Assembly: GCA_014378485.1 (NCBI GenBank) | Contig: JACMNO010000002.1 | Span: 62,001 to 126,000 of the forward strand | DNA: 64,000 nt | From: Bacteroidia bacterium | Lineage (GTDB): Bacteria; Bacteroidota; Bacteroidia; B-17B0; Aurantibacillaceae | Direction: 5' to 3' | In this document: piece after piece, positions 7,743-17,807 of the stretch | Layout: each line of letters starts with the position of its first letter | Numbering within the stretch: position 1 is the first letter of the stretch | Made by a program: the position numbers and the translations under genes | Notes under the pieces: generated by a model | What the model saw: the letters and a program-made list of their open reading frames with translations, nothing else | Databases searched by the model: none | What the model was told of the DNA's origin: nothing

Positions 7743-10160
7743 ATGATTTTCTTTAAAGATTCTGAAAAAATGCCTTTTGACCCAATGATTGATGAGGATA
7801 GCGATTTTATTCCCTTGCTTTCAGCAGAAGATGAAGATAATATGCATGCCGAGAAAATTCCGGATTTACTGTCAATTTTACCGCTTCGAAATACTGTGTT
7901 ATTCCCCGGTGTTGTTATTCCCATAACTGTTGGAAGAGATAAATCGATTAATCTCATTAAAGAAGCGTATAAAGGTGATAAAACCATTGGTGTGGTGACA
8001 CAAAAAAATGATAATGTAGAAGATCCGTTACAGGAAGATTTAAATGTTGTTGGAACAGTTGCTCAGATCATTAAAATGTTGCGCATGCCCGATGGTAATA
8101 CCACAGTAATCATTCAAGGTAAAAAGCGTTTCCGTGTAAAAGAATTTGTTCAATCAGAGCCTTACTATAGAGCAAAAACAGAGCGGTTTGAAGAAACCCG
8201 TCCGGAAAGAAATGATGAGGAATTTCAGGCCATTGTATCTACTTTAAAAGATACCGCTTTACTGATTATTCAAAAATCACAACATATTCCAACTGAAGCG
8301 GGTTTTGCACTCAACAATATTGAGAGCCAGAATTTTATGGTGAATTTTATTTCATCAAACATGAATGCCAGCTCTTCAGAAAAACAAAAAATGCTGGAAG
8401 TTCCTAGTTTAAAAGACAGGGCAACAATGGTGTTGGCTCATTTAAGCAAGGACCTTCATATGTTGGAATTAAAAAATCAGATTCAGGATAAAGTAAAAGT
8501 GGATCTTGATAAACAACAACGCGACTATTTCTTACACCAGCAAATAAAAACTATTCAGGAAGAACTTGGTGAAAAAAGTAATGAGCAGGAATTTGAAGAA
8601 CTAAGAACAAGAGCCTTAACAAAAAAATGGAGTAAAGAGATCGGTGATATTTTTGAAAAGCAAATGAATAAATTATCCCGAATGAATCCTAACTCTCCTG
8701 AATTTGGTGTACAAACCAATTACCTAGAGTTACTTTTGGATTTACCCTGGGGCGAATATACGGTTGATAATTTTGATTTAAAACATGCGGAAATGACTTT
8801 AAACCTTGACCATTTTGGTTTGGAAAAAGTAAAAGAACGCATTCTTGAACACCTGGCGGTACTAAAATTAAAAGGCGATCTTAAAGCTCCTATTCTTTGT
8901 TTATATGGACCTCCGGGTGTTGGAAAAACATCATTAGGAAAAAGTATCGCTAAAGCCTTGAACCGAAAATATGTTCGAATGAGTTTAGGTGGTTTAAAAG
9001 ATGAAAGTGAAATCAGGGGACATCGTAAAACATATATTGGTGCCATGCCCGGGCGTATATTACAAAACCTGAAAAAAGTTCAGTCTTCTAATCCTGTTTT
9101 TATATTAGATGAAATTGATAAAGTAGGAAGTGATTATCACGGGGATCCATCCTCTGCATTGCTAGAAGTTCTTGATCCTGAGCAAAATTCCACCTTTTAT
9201 GATAATTTCCTGGAAAACGATTATGATCTAAGTAAAATATTATTTGTAGCTACTTGTAACAATCTTGCAACCATCCAACCCGCCCTGCGCGACCGCATGG
9301 AAATTATTGATGTGAGTGGTTATACTGTAGAAGAGAAAATTGAAATCGCTAAGCAACATCTTTTACCAAAACAGATCGAGGAGAATGGTTTAAAGAAAAC
9401 ACAATTAAAATTAACGGATAAGCAACTGGAGTTTGTTATTGAAAACTATACGGCAGAAAGCGGTGTTCGTCATTTGGAAAAACGCATTTCTAAAATTGCC
9501 CGTTTTATAGCCGTGCATGTGGTAAAAAAACAGCCTCTGCCAAAAATGACTGAAGAAATGTTATCAAAAATATTAGGGCCCTCTCATGAAAAAGCGAAAT
9601 ACCAAGGAAATGATGTTCCGGGTGTAGTTACTGGTTTAGCATGGACGCAAGTTGGTGGAGACATTTTATACATTGAAACAAGTTTATCAAAAGGAAAAGG
9701 CGCAAAATTAACCTTAACCGGTAATTTAGGAGAAGTGATGAAAGAAAGTGCTACGCTTGCACTTGAGTTTATTAAAGCGCACAATGAAGAATTCAATATT
9801 GATTCGGAAGTTTTTGAAAATTATAATATTCATATTCACGTGCCGGAAGGAGCAACACCAAAAGACGGGCCAAGTGCCGGTATTGCGATGTTAACTTCAT
9901 TGGTTTCTGCTTTAACTAAACGAAAAGTGAAAAAAAATTTAGCCATGACAGGGGAAATTACCCTGCGTGGAAAAGTGTTGCCGGTAGGTGGAATCAAAGA
10001 AAAAATACTGGCTGCAAAACGCGCCGGAATTAAAGAAATTATTTTGTGTGCTGATAACAAAAAAGATGTTGATGATATCAAAGCTGATTATTTAAAAGGA
10101 CTTAGCTTTAAATACATCAGCCAGATGAATGAAGTGCTGCAACTGGCATTATTGAAATAA
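7743..10160 (+). CDS. lon: ATP-dependent Lon protease
   Basis: Cytosolic AAA+ serine protease that degrades misfolded and regulatory proteins. The 805-residue length is usual for LonA. Domains in order: N-terminal LON substrate domain (about 40-240, starting LLSILPLRNTVLFPGVVIP), coiled-coil linker, AAA+ module with Walker A GPPGVGKT at 389-396 and Walker B FILDEIDK near 455, and the C-terminal protease with catalytic Ser711 in KDGPSAG and the lysine near 754 in GGIKEKILAAKRAG. It stands alone: a terminator lies upstream and decayed insertion sequences lie downstream. Confidence 0.97.
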   Translation: MIFFKDSEKMPFDPMIDEDSDFIPLLSAEDEDNMHAEKIPDLLSILPLRNTVLFPGVVIPITVGRDKSINLIKEAYKGDKTIGVVTQKNDNVEDPLQEDLNVVGTVAQIIKMLRMPDGNTTVIIQGKKRFRVKEFVQSEPYYRAKTERFEETRPERNDEEFQAIVSTLKDTALLIIQKSQHIPTEAGFALNNIESQNFMVNFISSNMNASSSEKQKMLEVPSLKDRATMVLAHLSKDLHMLELKNQIQDKVKVDLDKQQRDYFLHQQIKTIQEELGEKSNEQEFEELRTRALTKKWSKEIGDIFEKQMNKLSRMNPNSPEFGVQTNYLELLLDLPWGEYTVDNFDLKHAEMTLNLDHFGLEKVKERILEHLAVLKLKGDLKAPILCLYGPPGVGKTSLGKSIAKALNRKYVRMSLGGLKDESEIRGHRKTYIGAMPGRILQNLKKVQSSNPVFILDEIDKVGSDYHGDPSSALLEVLDPEQNSTFYDNFLENDYDLSKILFVATCNNLATIQPALRDRMEIIDVSGYTVEEKIEIAKQHLLPKQIEENGLKKTQLKLTDKQLEFVIENYTAESGVRHLEKRISKIARFIAVHVVKKQPLPKMTEEMLSKILGPSHEKAKYQGNDVPGVVTGLAWTQVGGDILYIETSLSKGKGAKLTLTGNLGEVMKESATLALEFIKAHNEEFNIDSEVFENYNIHIHVPEGATPKDGPSAGIAMLTSLVSALTKRKVKKNLAMTGEITLRGKVLPVGGIKEKILAAKRAGIKEIILCADNKKDVDDIKADYLKGLSFKYISQMNEVLQLALLK

Positions 10161-10251
10161 CATTTCATTACACCATAAAAAAAGGGTCAGGACAAAAGTT
10201 GGGGAGGATAAAATAAAAAGTTAGTTTTGATTAGAAACTATCGAAACCTCA

Positions 10252-10323
10252 GATTATAAATTATTACATGAATTATTCCCAAAATAGTTAATGGATTATT
10301 TTGCTATAATCGGTTTTGAAAAC
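10252..10323 (+). pseudogene. Probable relic of an ISAon1-type transposase N-terminus
   Basis: Reading from 10252 gives DYKLLHELFPK, a TAG stop, then LMDYFAIIGFEN. This recalls the start of the short N-terminal protein of ISAon1-like elements (a LLPEG-LxDYF-type segment). Downstream sequence to about 10430 is broken by further stops and frame changes. The match is short and from memory of the family, so it is tentative. The roughly 275 bases between lon and the next relic hold nothing else I can recognise. Confidence 0.3.
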
Positions 10324-10434
10324 TTATATCTAGTTCACTTTGAATGACAAACTGTTTGAAAAGAAAAGGATTTAGGCGATAAAGTTTATTAAAGATGCAA
10401 GACATTTGCAAATAACAGTTAAAAAAGTTTATAG

Positions 10435-11007
10435 ATGTTTCGCGGAAATGACAACAACCAAGTATAATTATTTAGCACACACTTTCAACAAGAATTAGAT
10501 TTAGAGAATCGTTGGGTAAAGTTTTCAGGTATTATACCATAAAATAAATTAAACTGTTTTTACTACAGTCGAATGAGTTCTGAAATGGGAGCTGGTACCA
10601 CCGATGCTAGTATCTTATTGGGCGCTATTATTATCAAGCATCATGAAACATTGTGCGATGAAGGCACCATTGAAGCTATTAAAGAAAATATCTACATGCA
10701 ATATTTTTTAGGATTATCAAGCTTTAAAAAAACGGCAGTATTTGCGCCAAGCTTGTTTGTAGAAATAAGAAAAAAATTAGGCTTAGATTATTGGAATGAG
10801 GTAAATGACATTATTGTTAATCATAATTTTCCCGAGAAAAAAGGTGATGATGACTCAATACAGAACGAAGAAACTATAAAAATAGATGCCATTATTGTAA
10901 TACAAGATATACAATACCCTAAAGACCTAATAATACTCAATGAATTGCGAGAAAAGCTAGGAGAGTTGATTAATTTATTGAAACTGCCCGAACGCCTTAC
11001 ATGCTAA
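10435..11007 (+). pseudogene. Decayed IS1182-like (DUF772) transposase, C-terminus missing
   Basis: From the ATG at 10435 one frame reads MFRGNDNNQV, stop, LFSTHFQQELDLENRWVKF, SGIIP, stop, NKLNCFYYSRMSSEMGAG and onward without further stops to 11007. The segments NRWVKxxxIIP, IIIKHHETLCDEGTIEAI, NIYMQYFLGLSSF and LFVEIRKKLGLDYWNEV are the DUF772 N-terminal domain of IS1182-group transposases. The segment KIDAIIVIQDIQYPKDL corresponds to the first catalytic aspartate region. Two in-frame TAA codons (10465 and 10540, the second probably replacing the tryptophan of IIPW) and loss of the rest of the DDE domain make it inactive. No terminal inverted repeats could be assigned. Confidence 0.8.
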
Positions 11008-11221
11008 TAACTAAAGGCCCTCTATATTGGAGAGATTCTGGGATGAAACCCGTGAGCTTTTTATTAAAAATAACAAAAGTTTTACACGATGTTAAATTTT
11101 AATCGGTTAGTAGCGATTTTTTTATTTTTTTAGAAAAATTTATAAATCTCATGGAATCTAAACTCCATGACGAAATCTGTAGTTTCTGAGTTCTTCAAAT
11201 TAACAATTAAGCAAGTTTAAA

Positions 11222-11908
11222 TTACTTCTGAATGTCTTCAAATAACTTTTCCATTTCTGTACGGGTAACGATCTTATAGAAAGCTGGAACTTCAAAAACC
11301 TCATCTTTTATTTCCTCTTTCTTTACACAGGTAGCAATGAAACACATTTCAAGTCCCAATTTTTTTAAACGATATTGCATCAGCATCCCTTTAATTTGTT
11401 TATAGGGACCAATATTGTTAATACTATCTAATCCTAACTCATCTGTATAGTATACATCAAACGCATTTGTTGGATCTGCCACAAAGCTTGCTTTTACTTT
11501 TTTGCAATTATAGCCGGCTATTTTTTTTGTTTCTTTTGTTTCTTCCAGTTTCAACTCGTAATTTTTATTCTCCTCTAACATATCTGCCTCAGTTTGGATA
11601 CAGGCATTTTTTATATCCATAAACTTAACCATTTGTGTCAACGTTTTTTTTGTGGGATCGCTAATAAAAATGGTGTTAAAAATGCCCATTGTACTCATTT
11701 CAACCTGCAATTTATTATCCTTGAACTTTACAGTTGCAGAACCGGGAGCTAAGCCTGCCATTGGATGAGAATGATCAACAACCTCAGCATTATATTCAAT
11801 CACACCTTCAGAAAGAGAATTTTCAGTTTTTTTTGAACCACCACAGGAGGATGCTATCCAAAGCGAAACAAGAGAAGAAAATAACAGTATTCGTTTAGTT
11901 GATATCAA
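11222..11908 (-). CDS. Lipoprotein, DUF4412/GLPGLI-like
   Basis: 228 residues with a lipoprotein signal (ILLFSSLVSLWIASSCGG). The body reads as an all-beta domain of the Bacteroidota DUF4412/GLPGLI type: an N-terminal strand pair GVIEYNAEVVDHSHP, then KETKKIAGYNCKKVKASF, FDVYYTDELG and a C-terminal EVPAFYKIVT segment. The IAGYxCxKA-type motif is characteristic of these proteins. Function is unknown; it probably sits on the periplasmic side of the envelope. The gene is single, convergent with the transposase relic. Confidence 0.75.
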   Translation of the reverse strand: MISTKRILLFSSLVSLWIASSCGGSKKTENSLSEGVIEYNAEVVDHSHPMAGLAPGSATVKFKDNKLQVEMSTMGIFNTIFISDPTKKTLTQMVKFMDIKNACIQTEADMLEENKNYELKLEETKETKKIAGYNCKKVKASFVADPTNAFDVYYTDELGLDSINNIGPYKQIKGMLMQYRLKKLGLEMCFIATCVKKEEIKDEVFEVPAFYKIVTRTEMEKLFEDIQK

Positions 11909-11960
11909 AAGGATAATTTATAGAAATCGAAAGGTAATCATTTGATTTAATCCGACAAAT

Positions 11961-13358
11961 TTAATATCCTAAAATTTTCAACATGGATTTATAGCTTTGC
12001 TCTTTAGCAAAAAGTTTTGTAGTTAGCTTCCCGTCCTCATCTTTATCTATCAATACATGCTTTGGGGCAGGCACTAAACAATGTTGTGTTCCACCATAAC
12101 CACTCAATGCTTCTTGGTATGCGCCGGTATGAAAAAACCCGATATATAATGGTTGTTTATCCGTTTTTTCTATTTTGGGTAAAAACACCTGATTGGTATG
12201 GGCCTCTGTATTATAATAATCCATACTATCGCAAGTTAAACCACCTAAATTAACAGGTATATAAGGCTTTTCCCAATTATTAACTGCCAGCATAATAAAA
12301 TGTTGTTTTATTCCCCAAGTATCAGGAAGGGTAGTAATAAAAGAGCTATCAATCATATACCATTGCTCTCTATCATTTTGCTGTTTTTGATCAATTATTG
12401 AATAAAGAGTTGCGCCACTTTCGGCTACTGTAAACGATCCAAATTCTGTAAAAATATTTGGTTCATCAATCTCATGTTGCACACAAAATGATTTTACCTG
12501 TGCTACTATTTCTTCAATCATATACTCATAGTTATAATCAAAACTTAACGAGGTACGAATTGGCATTCCACCACCAATATTCAACGAATCCAAAGCGGGG
12601 CAAATCTGCTTTAATTCCTTATAAATATTTAAACACTTGTTTAATTCTGTCCAATAATAGATGGTATCCTTAATTCCATTATTAATAAAAAAGTGAAGCA
12701 GTTTTAATTCAAACTTAGGATTACTATGTATTTTCTCTTTATATAGACTAATAATATCAGTGTACCGCACTCCCAATCGTGAAGAATAAAAGGCAAAAGA
12801 TGGCTCTTCTTCAGTACTGATCCTGATTCCAAGTTGGCATTTCGCAACTTTTACATTCTTTTTATAGTACTCAAACTCATCTAAATGATCTAAAACCGGT
12901 ATGACATTATACCCGTCATTTAACAACTCCGATATATATTGCTTGTAATTGGTCTTTTTATACCCGTTACAGATAATAAAAGTGTCTTTGGATATTTTTT
13001 TCTTTTTAATCTGTTCCCGAATAATTTGGATATCATAAGCAGAGGACGTTTCTATATGCACTTCATTGCTCAATACTTCATCTAAAACAAAGCTAAAATG
13101 GGAACTTTTGGTACAGTAACAATAAACATATTTGCCTTTGTAATCAGCTTTTGCCATTGCCACATTAAACATCCGTTTTGCCTTTTGAATCTGCGAAGTG
13201 ATCTTAGGTAAATAAGTAATTTTCAACGGAGTACCATATTGCTTTATAATATCCATTAAAGGAATATCATTAAAATAAAGTTCATTATCTATCACTTCAA
13301 AAGATTCCTGCGGGAAATCAAAAGTTTGTTCAATCAGGTTTTGGTATTTATTTTCCAT
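11961..13358 (-). CDS. speA: Biosynthetic arginine decarboxylase
   Basis: PLP-dependent fold III decarboxylase that converts arginine to agmatine for polyamine synthesis. The 465-residue length is that of the short Bacteroidota form rather than the 630-650 residue E. coli SpeA. The PLP lysine is Lys84 in YCYCTKSSHFSF. Other marks are SLNIGGGMPIRTSLSF (glycine loop), TEFGSFTVAESG and the C-terminal HTGAYQEALSGYGGTQHC. The TGAYQEALSGYGG segment is typical of this arginine decarboxylase group and argues against diaminopimelate decarboxylase. It is transcribed alone on the minus strand. Confidence 0.9.
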   Translation of the reverse strand: MENKYQNLIEQTFDFPQESFEVIDNELYFNDIPLMDIIKQYGTPLKITYLPKITSQIQKAKRMFNVAMAKADYKGKYVYCYCTKSSHFSFVLDEVLSNEVHIETSSAYDIQIIREQIKKKKISKDTFIICNGYKKTNYKQYISELLNDGYNVIPVLDHLDEFEYYKKNVKVAKCQLGIRISTEEEPSFAFYSSRLGVRYTDIISLYKEKIHSNPKFELKLLHFFINNGIKDTIYYWTELNKCLNIYKELKQICPALDSLNIGGGMPIRTSLSFDYNYEYMIEEIVAQVKSFCVQHEIDEPNIFTEFGSFTVAESGATLYSIIDQKQQNDREQWYMIDSSFITTLPDTWGIKQHFIMLAVNNWEKPYIPVNLGGLTCDSMDYYNTEAHTNQVFLPKIEKTDKQPLYIGFFHTGAYQEALSGYGGTQHCLVPAPKHVLIDKDEDGKLTTKLFAKEQSYKSMLKILGY

Positions 13359-13520
13359 TAGGCAAATGTAAGTTACTTACATTATACATCAAAGCTATAA
13401 AGTAAGTTAGTTGGATATTTATAATAAATTTTAAAAATATAACCTTACATAGTTTTAGTTTCAACTGATTTTTTCTATATCTGTTATACTAAATCTGAAA
13501 GTTAATAGTATTTTTGGCTC

Positions 13521-13964
13521 ATGATTCAACGTAAACAAACACTTTTCTTATTAGCGGTAGCTATTTTATCAGGTATTCAATACTGTTTACCATTTCAAAA
13601 GGTAACTTCTTCTGAAACTTCGTGGCCAGTATGTTTAATGCCAGGATGTTCTCCTGAAATAAATTCTAATATTTATTTTCCAATGGTATTAAATACGCTT
13701 GTTCTGATTTTAAGCATTCTCATTATCTTTTTATATAAAAACAGGGTGCTCCAATTTAAATTAACTAACCTCACTATTTTATTTAATGTAGTTATAATAG
13801 GTCTCTTTTTCCTTTTGGATTTTGTAGTTATTGAAGCCGGAAGAACAATTTCATTCCAATTCGGTGCTTTTTTACCTGTCATTAGTATTGTTTTCGCGTA
13901 CCTTGCTTCACATTTTATAAAAAAAGATGAACAATTAGTGCGAAGTGCTGACAGGATTCGCTAA
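13521..13964 (+). CDS. DUF4293 membrane protein
   Basis: 147 residues, starting MIQRKQTLFLLAVAILSG, which is the standard beginning of DUF4293 proteins (a MIQRxQTxxLL motif). Four hydrophobic segments are visible at about 8-22, 52-72, 80-100 and 110-135, with a variable extracytoplasmic loop after the first. The family is almost restricted to Bacteroidota and has no known function. Confidence 0.85.
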   Translation: MIQRKQTLFLLAVAILSGIQYCLPFQKVTSSETSWPVCLMPGCSPEINSNIYFPMVLNTLVLILSILIIFLYKNRVLQFKLTNLTILFNVVIIGLFFLLDFVVIEAGRTISFQFGAFLPVISIVFAYLASHFIKKDEQLVRSADRIR

Positions 13965-13983
13965 ATAATCTCTTCTTATTAAG

Positions 13984-14040
13984 GCATGTTGAACTTGATT
14001 CAGCATCTCAAAGGACCCTAAATCAAATTCAGGGTGAACG
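13984..14040. repeat. Dispersed intergenic repeat (copy 1)
   Basis: The stretch contains GTTGAACTTGATTCAGCATC followed by a TCAAAGGACCCT segment and AAATTCAGGGTGAACG. The same words occur in opposite orientation at 61350-61432 and in part near 56767. It contains an imperfect inverted repeat (GACCCTAAATC with ATTCAGGGT). It lies in the gap between DUF4293 and accB. Confidence 0.6.
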
Positions 14041-14158
14041 AAATCATTTTTTTCTCATCATTAAATTTACTATTGTTGATAATTAGGTGTTTTTTTGAAC
14101 ATTTTAGCATTTTTAGACCAAAAAGTAATGATTTTTCATTCTTTTTGCAAAAAAATGA

Positions 14159-14166
14159 TACTTTTG
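14159..14166 (+). promoter_or_regulatory. Putative Bacteroidota -7 promoter element of accB
   Basis: TACTTTTG matches the Bacteroidota consensus TAnnTTTG and lies 25 bases before the accB ATG. A correctly spaced -33 TTTG is not clear, so the call is tentative. Confidence 0.4.
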
Positions 14167-14191
14167 TCCACACTAACTAAAACACTAAAAA

Positions 14192-14686
14192 ATGAAATTA
14201 ACTGAAATTCAAGATTTAATTAAATTTGTTTCAAAAAGCGGAGTAAATGAAGTTGAATTAGAAACGAAGGAAATAAAAATTGTTATTAAAACAGGTAAAC
14301 AGGTGGTTTATCAATCGGCGCCTGCCCAAACGATTGCTGCTCCTGCACAAATGATTGCATCTCCTTTAGCAAACAATGTTCCTGTATCGGAAACTGTTAC
14401 AACGGCAACAACCGCAGCAGCAACTGAAGCAGCAACTGAAGCAAAATACATTACTATTAAATCTCCAATGATTGGTACCTTTTACCGTTCTTCAGGACCA
14501 GATAAAGGCTCTTTCGTGAACGTTGGTGATGACATAGAAGTTGGGAAACCGGTTTGTATTATTGAAGCCATGAAATTGTTTAACGAGATTGAAAGTGAAA
14601 TAAAGGGAAAGATCATTAAAGTTTTGGTAGATGATTCTACTCCTGTTGAATATGATCAGCCTCTATTCTTGGTAGATCCTTCTTAA
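14192..14686 (+). CDS. accB: Biotin carboxyl carrier protein of acetyl-CoA carboxylase
   Basis: 164 residues. It carries the biotin that shuttles carboxyl groups between AccC and the carboxyltransferase for fatty-acid synthesis. The N-terminal region (KLTEIQDLIKFVSKSGVNEV) is typical of AccB. An Ala/Thr/Pro-rich flexible linker covers about 45-85, and the C-terminal biotinyl domain has IEAMKLFNEIES with the biotinylated lysine at 128. The thumb region PMIGTFYRSSGPDKG supports a true acetyl-CoA carboxylase BCCP rather than a propionyl-CoA carrier. accC follows after 73 bases. Confidence 0.96.
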   Translation: MKLTEIQDLIKFVSKSGVNEVELETKEIKIVIKTGKQVVYQSAPAQTIAAPAQMIASPLANNVPVSETVTTATTAAATEAATEAKYITIKSPMIGTFYRSSGPDKGSFVNVGDDIEVGKPVCIIEAMKLFNEIESEIKGKIIKVLVDDSTPVEYDQPLFLVDPS

Positions 14687-14759
14687 TATTAATTCAAAGT
14701 TTAAGATTCAAAATTCAAAGATTATAAAATCTTAAACTTTTAACTTTAAACCTAAACAA

Positions 14760-16103
14760 ATGTTTAAAAAAATATTGATTGCCAATCGTGGCGAGATTGC
14801 CCTGCGCGTAATAAGAACGTGTAAGGAAATGGGGATTAAAACTGTAGCAGTTTATTCTACAGCCGACAAAGATTCGTTGCATGTTAAATTTGCTGATGAA
14901 GCTGTTTGTATAGGTCCTCCCCCAAGCAAAGACAGTTACCTGAATATGGCCAGCATAATTGCTGCCGCCGAAATTACAAATGCCGATGCGATTCATCCGG
15001 GTTATGGTTTTTTAAGTGAAAATGCAAAATTCTCAGAGATTTGTCGTCAGAATAAGATCAAATTTATTGGTGCCTCTCCTGAGATGATCAATCAAATGGG
15101 TGATAAAAGTAATGCAAAGGCTACAATGATAGCTGCAGGTGTTCCTTGTGTTCCAGGGTCTGTTGGCTTATTGGATAGTGTAGATCAGGGAAAAGAACTT
15201 GCGAAAGATATTAAATATCCTGTGATCATAAAAGCTACTGCCGGTGGTGGCGGAAAAGGCATGCGAATTATCTGGAAAGATGAAGATTTTCAGGCAGCCT
15301 GGGATAGTGCTACTCATGAGGCTACAGCCGCATTTGGTAATGGTGCCATGTATATGGAAAAATACATTGAAGAACCTCGTCATATTGAAATACAAATTGT
15401 TGGAGACGCACATGGAAAAGCTTGTCATTTAAGTGAAAGGGATTGTTCGATACAACGTCGTCACCAAAAACTGGTTGAAGAAACGCCATCCCCTTTTATG
15501 ACTCCGGAATTACGTGAATTAATGGGTGATGCAGCTGTGAAGGCAGCTTTATCAATTGGATATGAAGGTGTTGGTACAATTGAGTTCCTGGTGGATAAAC
15601 ACGGTAACTTTTTTTTCATGGAAATGAATACGCGTATTCAGGTAGAGCATCCGATTACTGAAGAGGTAATTAATTATGACCTGATTAGAGAACAAATCCT
15701 GGTAGCTGCCGGAGTTCCTATCTCAGGGAAAAATTATTATCCACAGTTACATGCGATTGAATGCCGCATCAATGCAGAAGATCCATTTAAGAACTTTGCC
15801 CCATCACCTGGTACAATTACAACATTGCATACGCCTGGCGGGCATGGTATTCGTGTTGACTCTCATGTTTATGGCGGTTACCGCATTCCACCAAATTACG
15901 ACAGTATGGTAGGTAAACTGATTACTGTGGCACAGACCCGTGAAGAAGCAATTGCAAAAATGCACCGTGCTTTAAGTGAGTATGTGATTGAAGGAGTAAA
16001 AACAACGATTCCTTTTCATATCAAACTCATGCAAAACGAAGATTTTAAAGCAGGCAATTATACCACCAAGTTTTTGGAAACTTGGGATTTTAATAAAGCT
16101 TAA
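14760..16103 (+). CDS. accC: Biotin carboxylase subunit of acetyl-CoA carboxylase
   Basis: 447 residues, standard length. It carboxylates biotin on AccB using ATP and bicarbonate. The N-terminal domain begins [18 protein letters not shown]. The ATP-grasp domain contains the glycine-rich loop [12 protein letters not shown] (near 160), HIEIQIVGD, and [13 protein letters not shown] with catalytic Glu/Asn/Arg residues. The C-terminal domain begins near ECRINAEDP. It forms an operon with accB and ends at a clear terminator. Confidence 0.97.
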   Translation: MFKKILIANRGEIALRVIRTCKEMGIKTVAVYSTADKDSLHVKFADEAVCIGPPPSKDSYLNMASIIAAAEITNADAIHPGYGFLSENAKFSEICRQNKIKFIGASPEMINQMGDKSNAKATMIAAGVPCVPGSVGLLDSVDQGKELAKDIKYPVIIKATAGGGGKGMRIIWKDEDFQAAWDSATHEATAAFGNGAMYMEKYIEEPRHIEIQIVGDAHGKACHLSERDCSIQRRHQKLVEETPSPFMTPELRELMGDAAVKAALSIGYEGVGTIEFLVDKHGNFFFMEMNTRIQVEHPITEEVINYDLIREQILVAAGVPISGKNYYPQLHAIECRINAEDPFKNFAPSPGTITTLHTPGGHGIRVDSHVYGGYRIPPNYDSMVGKLITVAQTREEAIAKMHRALSEYVIEGVKTTIPFHIKLMQNEDFKAGNYTTKFLETWDFNKA

Positions 16104-16114
16104 TCCTATAAAAA

Positions 16115-16143
16115 AACCTCCATAAAAATGGAGGTTTTTTTTT
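16115..16143 (+). terminator. Rho-independent terminator after accC
   Basis: The stem CCTCCAT / ATGGAGG is extended by A/T pairs, has an A-rich loop, and runs into nine T. It sits 12 bases after the accC stop and can serve both accBC and the convergent protease gene. Confidence 0.9.
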
Positions 16144-16165
16144 ATGTTTAAAAATTCAGATCGAA

Positions 16166-17806
16166 TTATTCCTTAATAAATTTACTATTAATAGTTCCAG
16201 TAGAATTTTTAATCTTTAAAAAATAAAGGCCTTTTGCCATATGATCGGGGAATTGGATGGTATAATTATCTGACAATTTTTCCGTCAAAATGAATCCGAT
16301 TTCTTTACCTAAAACATCCGTTAATTGAACATTCTCAGGCTTTTCTTCTAAAGTAAAGTTTATGTCATTTTTAGCAGGATTCGGAAATAATTTTAAGCCA
16401 ACAATATGAGTAAACTCATTTACTCCGACGTTAGTACCATTTAATAAATTATGGGCAGCGCACATGTTTGGTATTCCCCAGCCATAACTGTTGTCAGGCG
16501 AAGCGGATTTGGATGCAGTTGCCTTTAAAGCGTTTAAAATCTCCATATTGGTTCGAGTTGGATTGGCCTGCCACAAACAAGCTACCGCTCCCGCTAATAC
16601 GGGTGTAGCATAAGATGTACCATTTCCTGAACTGAAACTAAATCCAGGATTACAAACATAGGTTCCTTCTCCCATTGAACTTAAGTCTGGTTTAATACGG
16701 CCGTCTGAAGTAGGACCAACGGAGCTGAATCCTGAATGTACTCCACTTCCATTTACTGCGCCAACCGTGCAAATACTATCTGCATCTGCAGGTACTCCAA
16801 CATAATTCCATGAGCCTCCCCCCTCATTTCCTGCCGCATTTAAAACAAACATGCCTTTACGGGAAGCCATCGTTGCAGCAATAGAAGCAACAGCTGTTCT
16901 CCCATTCAAATCAGAATATGTATGGTTTTGGGAAGCAATATCAAAAGTAGTATAACCTAAAGAGGTAGTTGTGATATCTGCGCCAACACTGTCGGCAAAT
17001 TCTGCGGCTACAACCCAATTACATTCTTCAATAATCCTCTCTGTGGCAGCTTCTTCAGAACGTAATAACCAATAGCTTGCTTTGGGTCCAGTTCCAATTA
17101 ATTGACCAGGTGTATTACCAGCCATCAACGAAAGGCAATTAGCACCATGCAAATAATCTTCATAAACAGAAGTATTTCCCTGAACATAATCCCTCGTTCC
17201 TAACAATCTGCCTTCATTTCTTAATGAATCAAAAACCGGATTCACATCAGCCTGGTTAAAACCGGCATCAATTACAGCAATTACCATATTTTGCCCTCTG
17301 AATCCTAAATTATGCATGCAATCGGCTCCAATCTGACTTACCTGAGTGAGTGAAGGTCCGTAATTATAACCAGCTAAATAAGTGTCTGAAGTTTTTAAAG
17401 AATTAGGCGTTGGTTTCATATTAACATCCGGACTTGATTGAATGTATCTTCCAACCGGTGCCGTATTTAAGACACAAGTTAAACTATTAATTGCGGTTAA
17501 TTGAACCGTATTGGTAATAATTACGATAGCAGCGTTCATCCATTTTGAACGTTGAAATACCTGCGCTCCTGTTGCATTTACCTGGTTAATATAGCTTTGG
17601 TTTACTGGAAGATCAGTTATATTGATTCCGATGTTTTGTGCCGCTCTGCGGTTTATTGATCTCTGCGACAAATACGCATTTGGCAAACCTATAGAATATG
17701 GAGAAGAATTCTTGTCTTTAAATCTAACCCAATATTTTGTTAATGTCTGTGATTTAAGAGAGCCCGCAGTAGAGCATAAAAAACAGGCAATAATAAGTGT
17801 TTTCAT
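16166..17806 (-). CDS. T9SS-exported subtilisin-like serine protease (S8)
   Basis: About 546 residues. The ATG at 17806 gives a signal peptide (MKTLIIACFLCSTAGSLK) and lies just after the stop of the upstream gene; a longer start would overlap that gene. The triad is Asp180 (VIAVIDAGF), His220 (DYLHGANCLSLMAG) and Ser398 (SGNGTSYATPVLAG), with oxyanion Asn327 (AAGNEGG). All are present, so it should be active. An inhibitor-like propeptide covers about 22-125. The C-terminus (LFPNPAKNDINFTLE to INSKFIKE) is a type A T9SS sorting domain, so the enzyme is secreted or attached to the cell surface. Confidence 0.93.
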   Translation of the reverse strand: MKTLIIACFLCSTAGSLKSQTLTKYWVRFKDKNSSPYSIGLPNAYLSQRSINRRAAQNIGINITDLPVNQSYINQVNATGAQVFQRSKWMNAAIVIITNTVQLTAINSLTCVLNTAPVGRYIQSSPDVNMKPTPNSLKTSDTYLAGYNYGPSLTQVSQIGADCMHNLGFRGQNMVIAVIDAGFNQADVNPVFDSLRNEGRLLGTRDYVQGNTSVYEDYLHGANCLSLMAGNTPGQLIGTGPKASYWLLRSEEAATERIIEECNWVVAAEFADSVGADITTTSLGYTTFDIASQNHTYSDLNGRTAVASIAATMASRKGMFVLNAAGNEGGGSWNYVGVPADADSICTVGAVNGSGVHSGFSSVGPTSDGRIKPDLSSMGEGTYVCNPGFSFSSGNGTSYATPVLAGAVACLWQANPTRTNMEILNALKATASKSASPDNSYGWGIPNMCAAHNLLNGTNVGVNEFTHIVGLKLFPNPAKNDINFTLEEKPENVQLTDVLGKEIGFILTEKLSDNYTIQFPDHMAKGLYFLKIKNSTGTINSKFIKE

Positions 17807-17807
17807 T

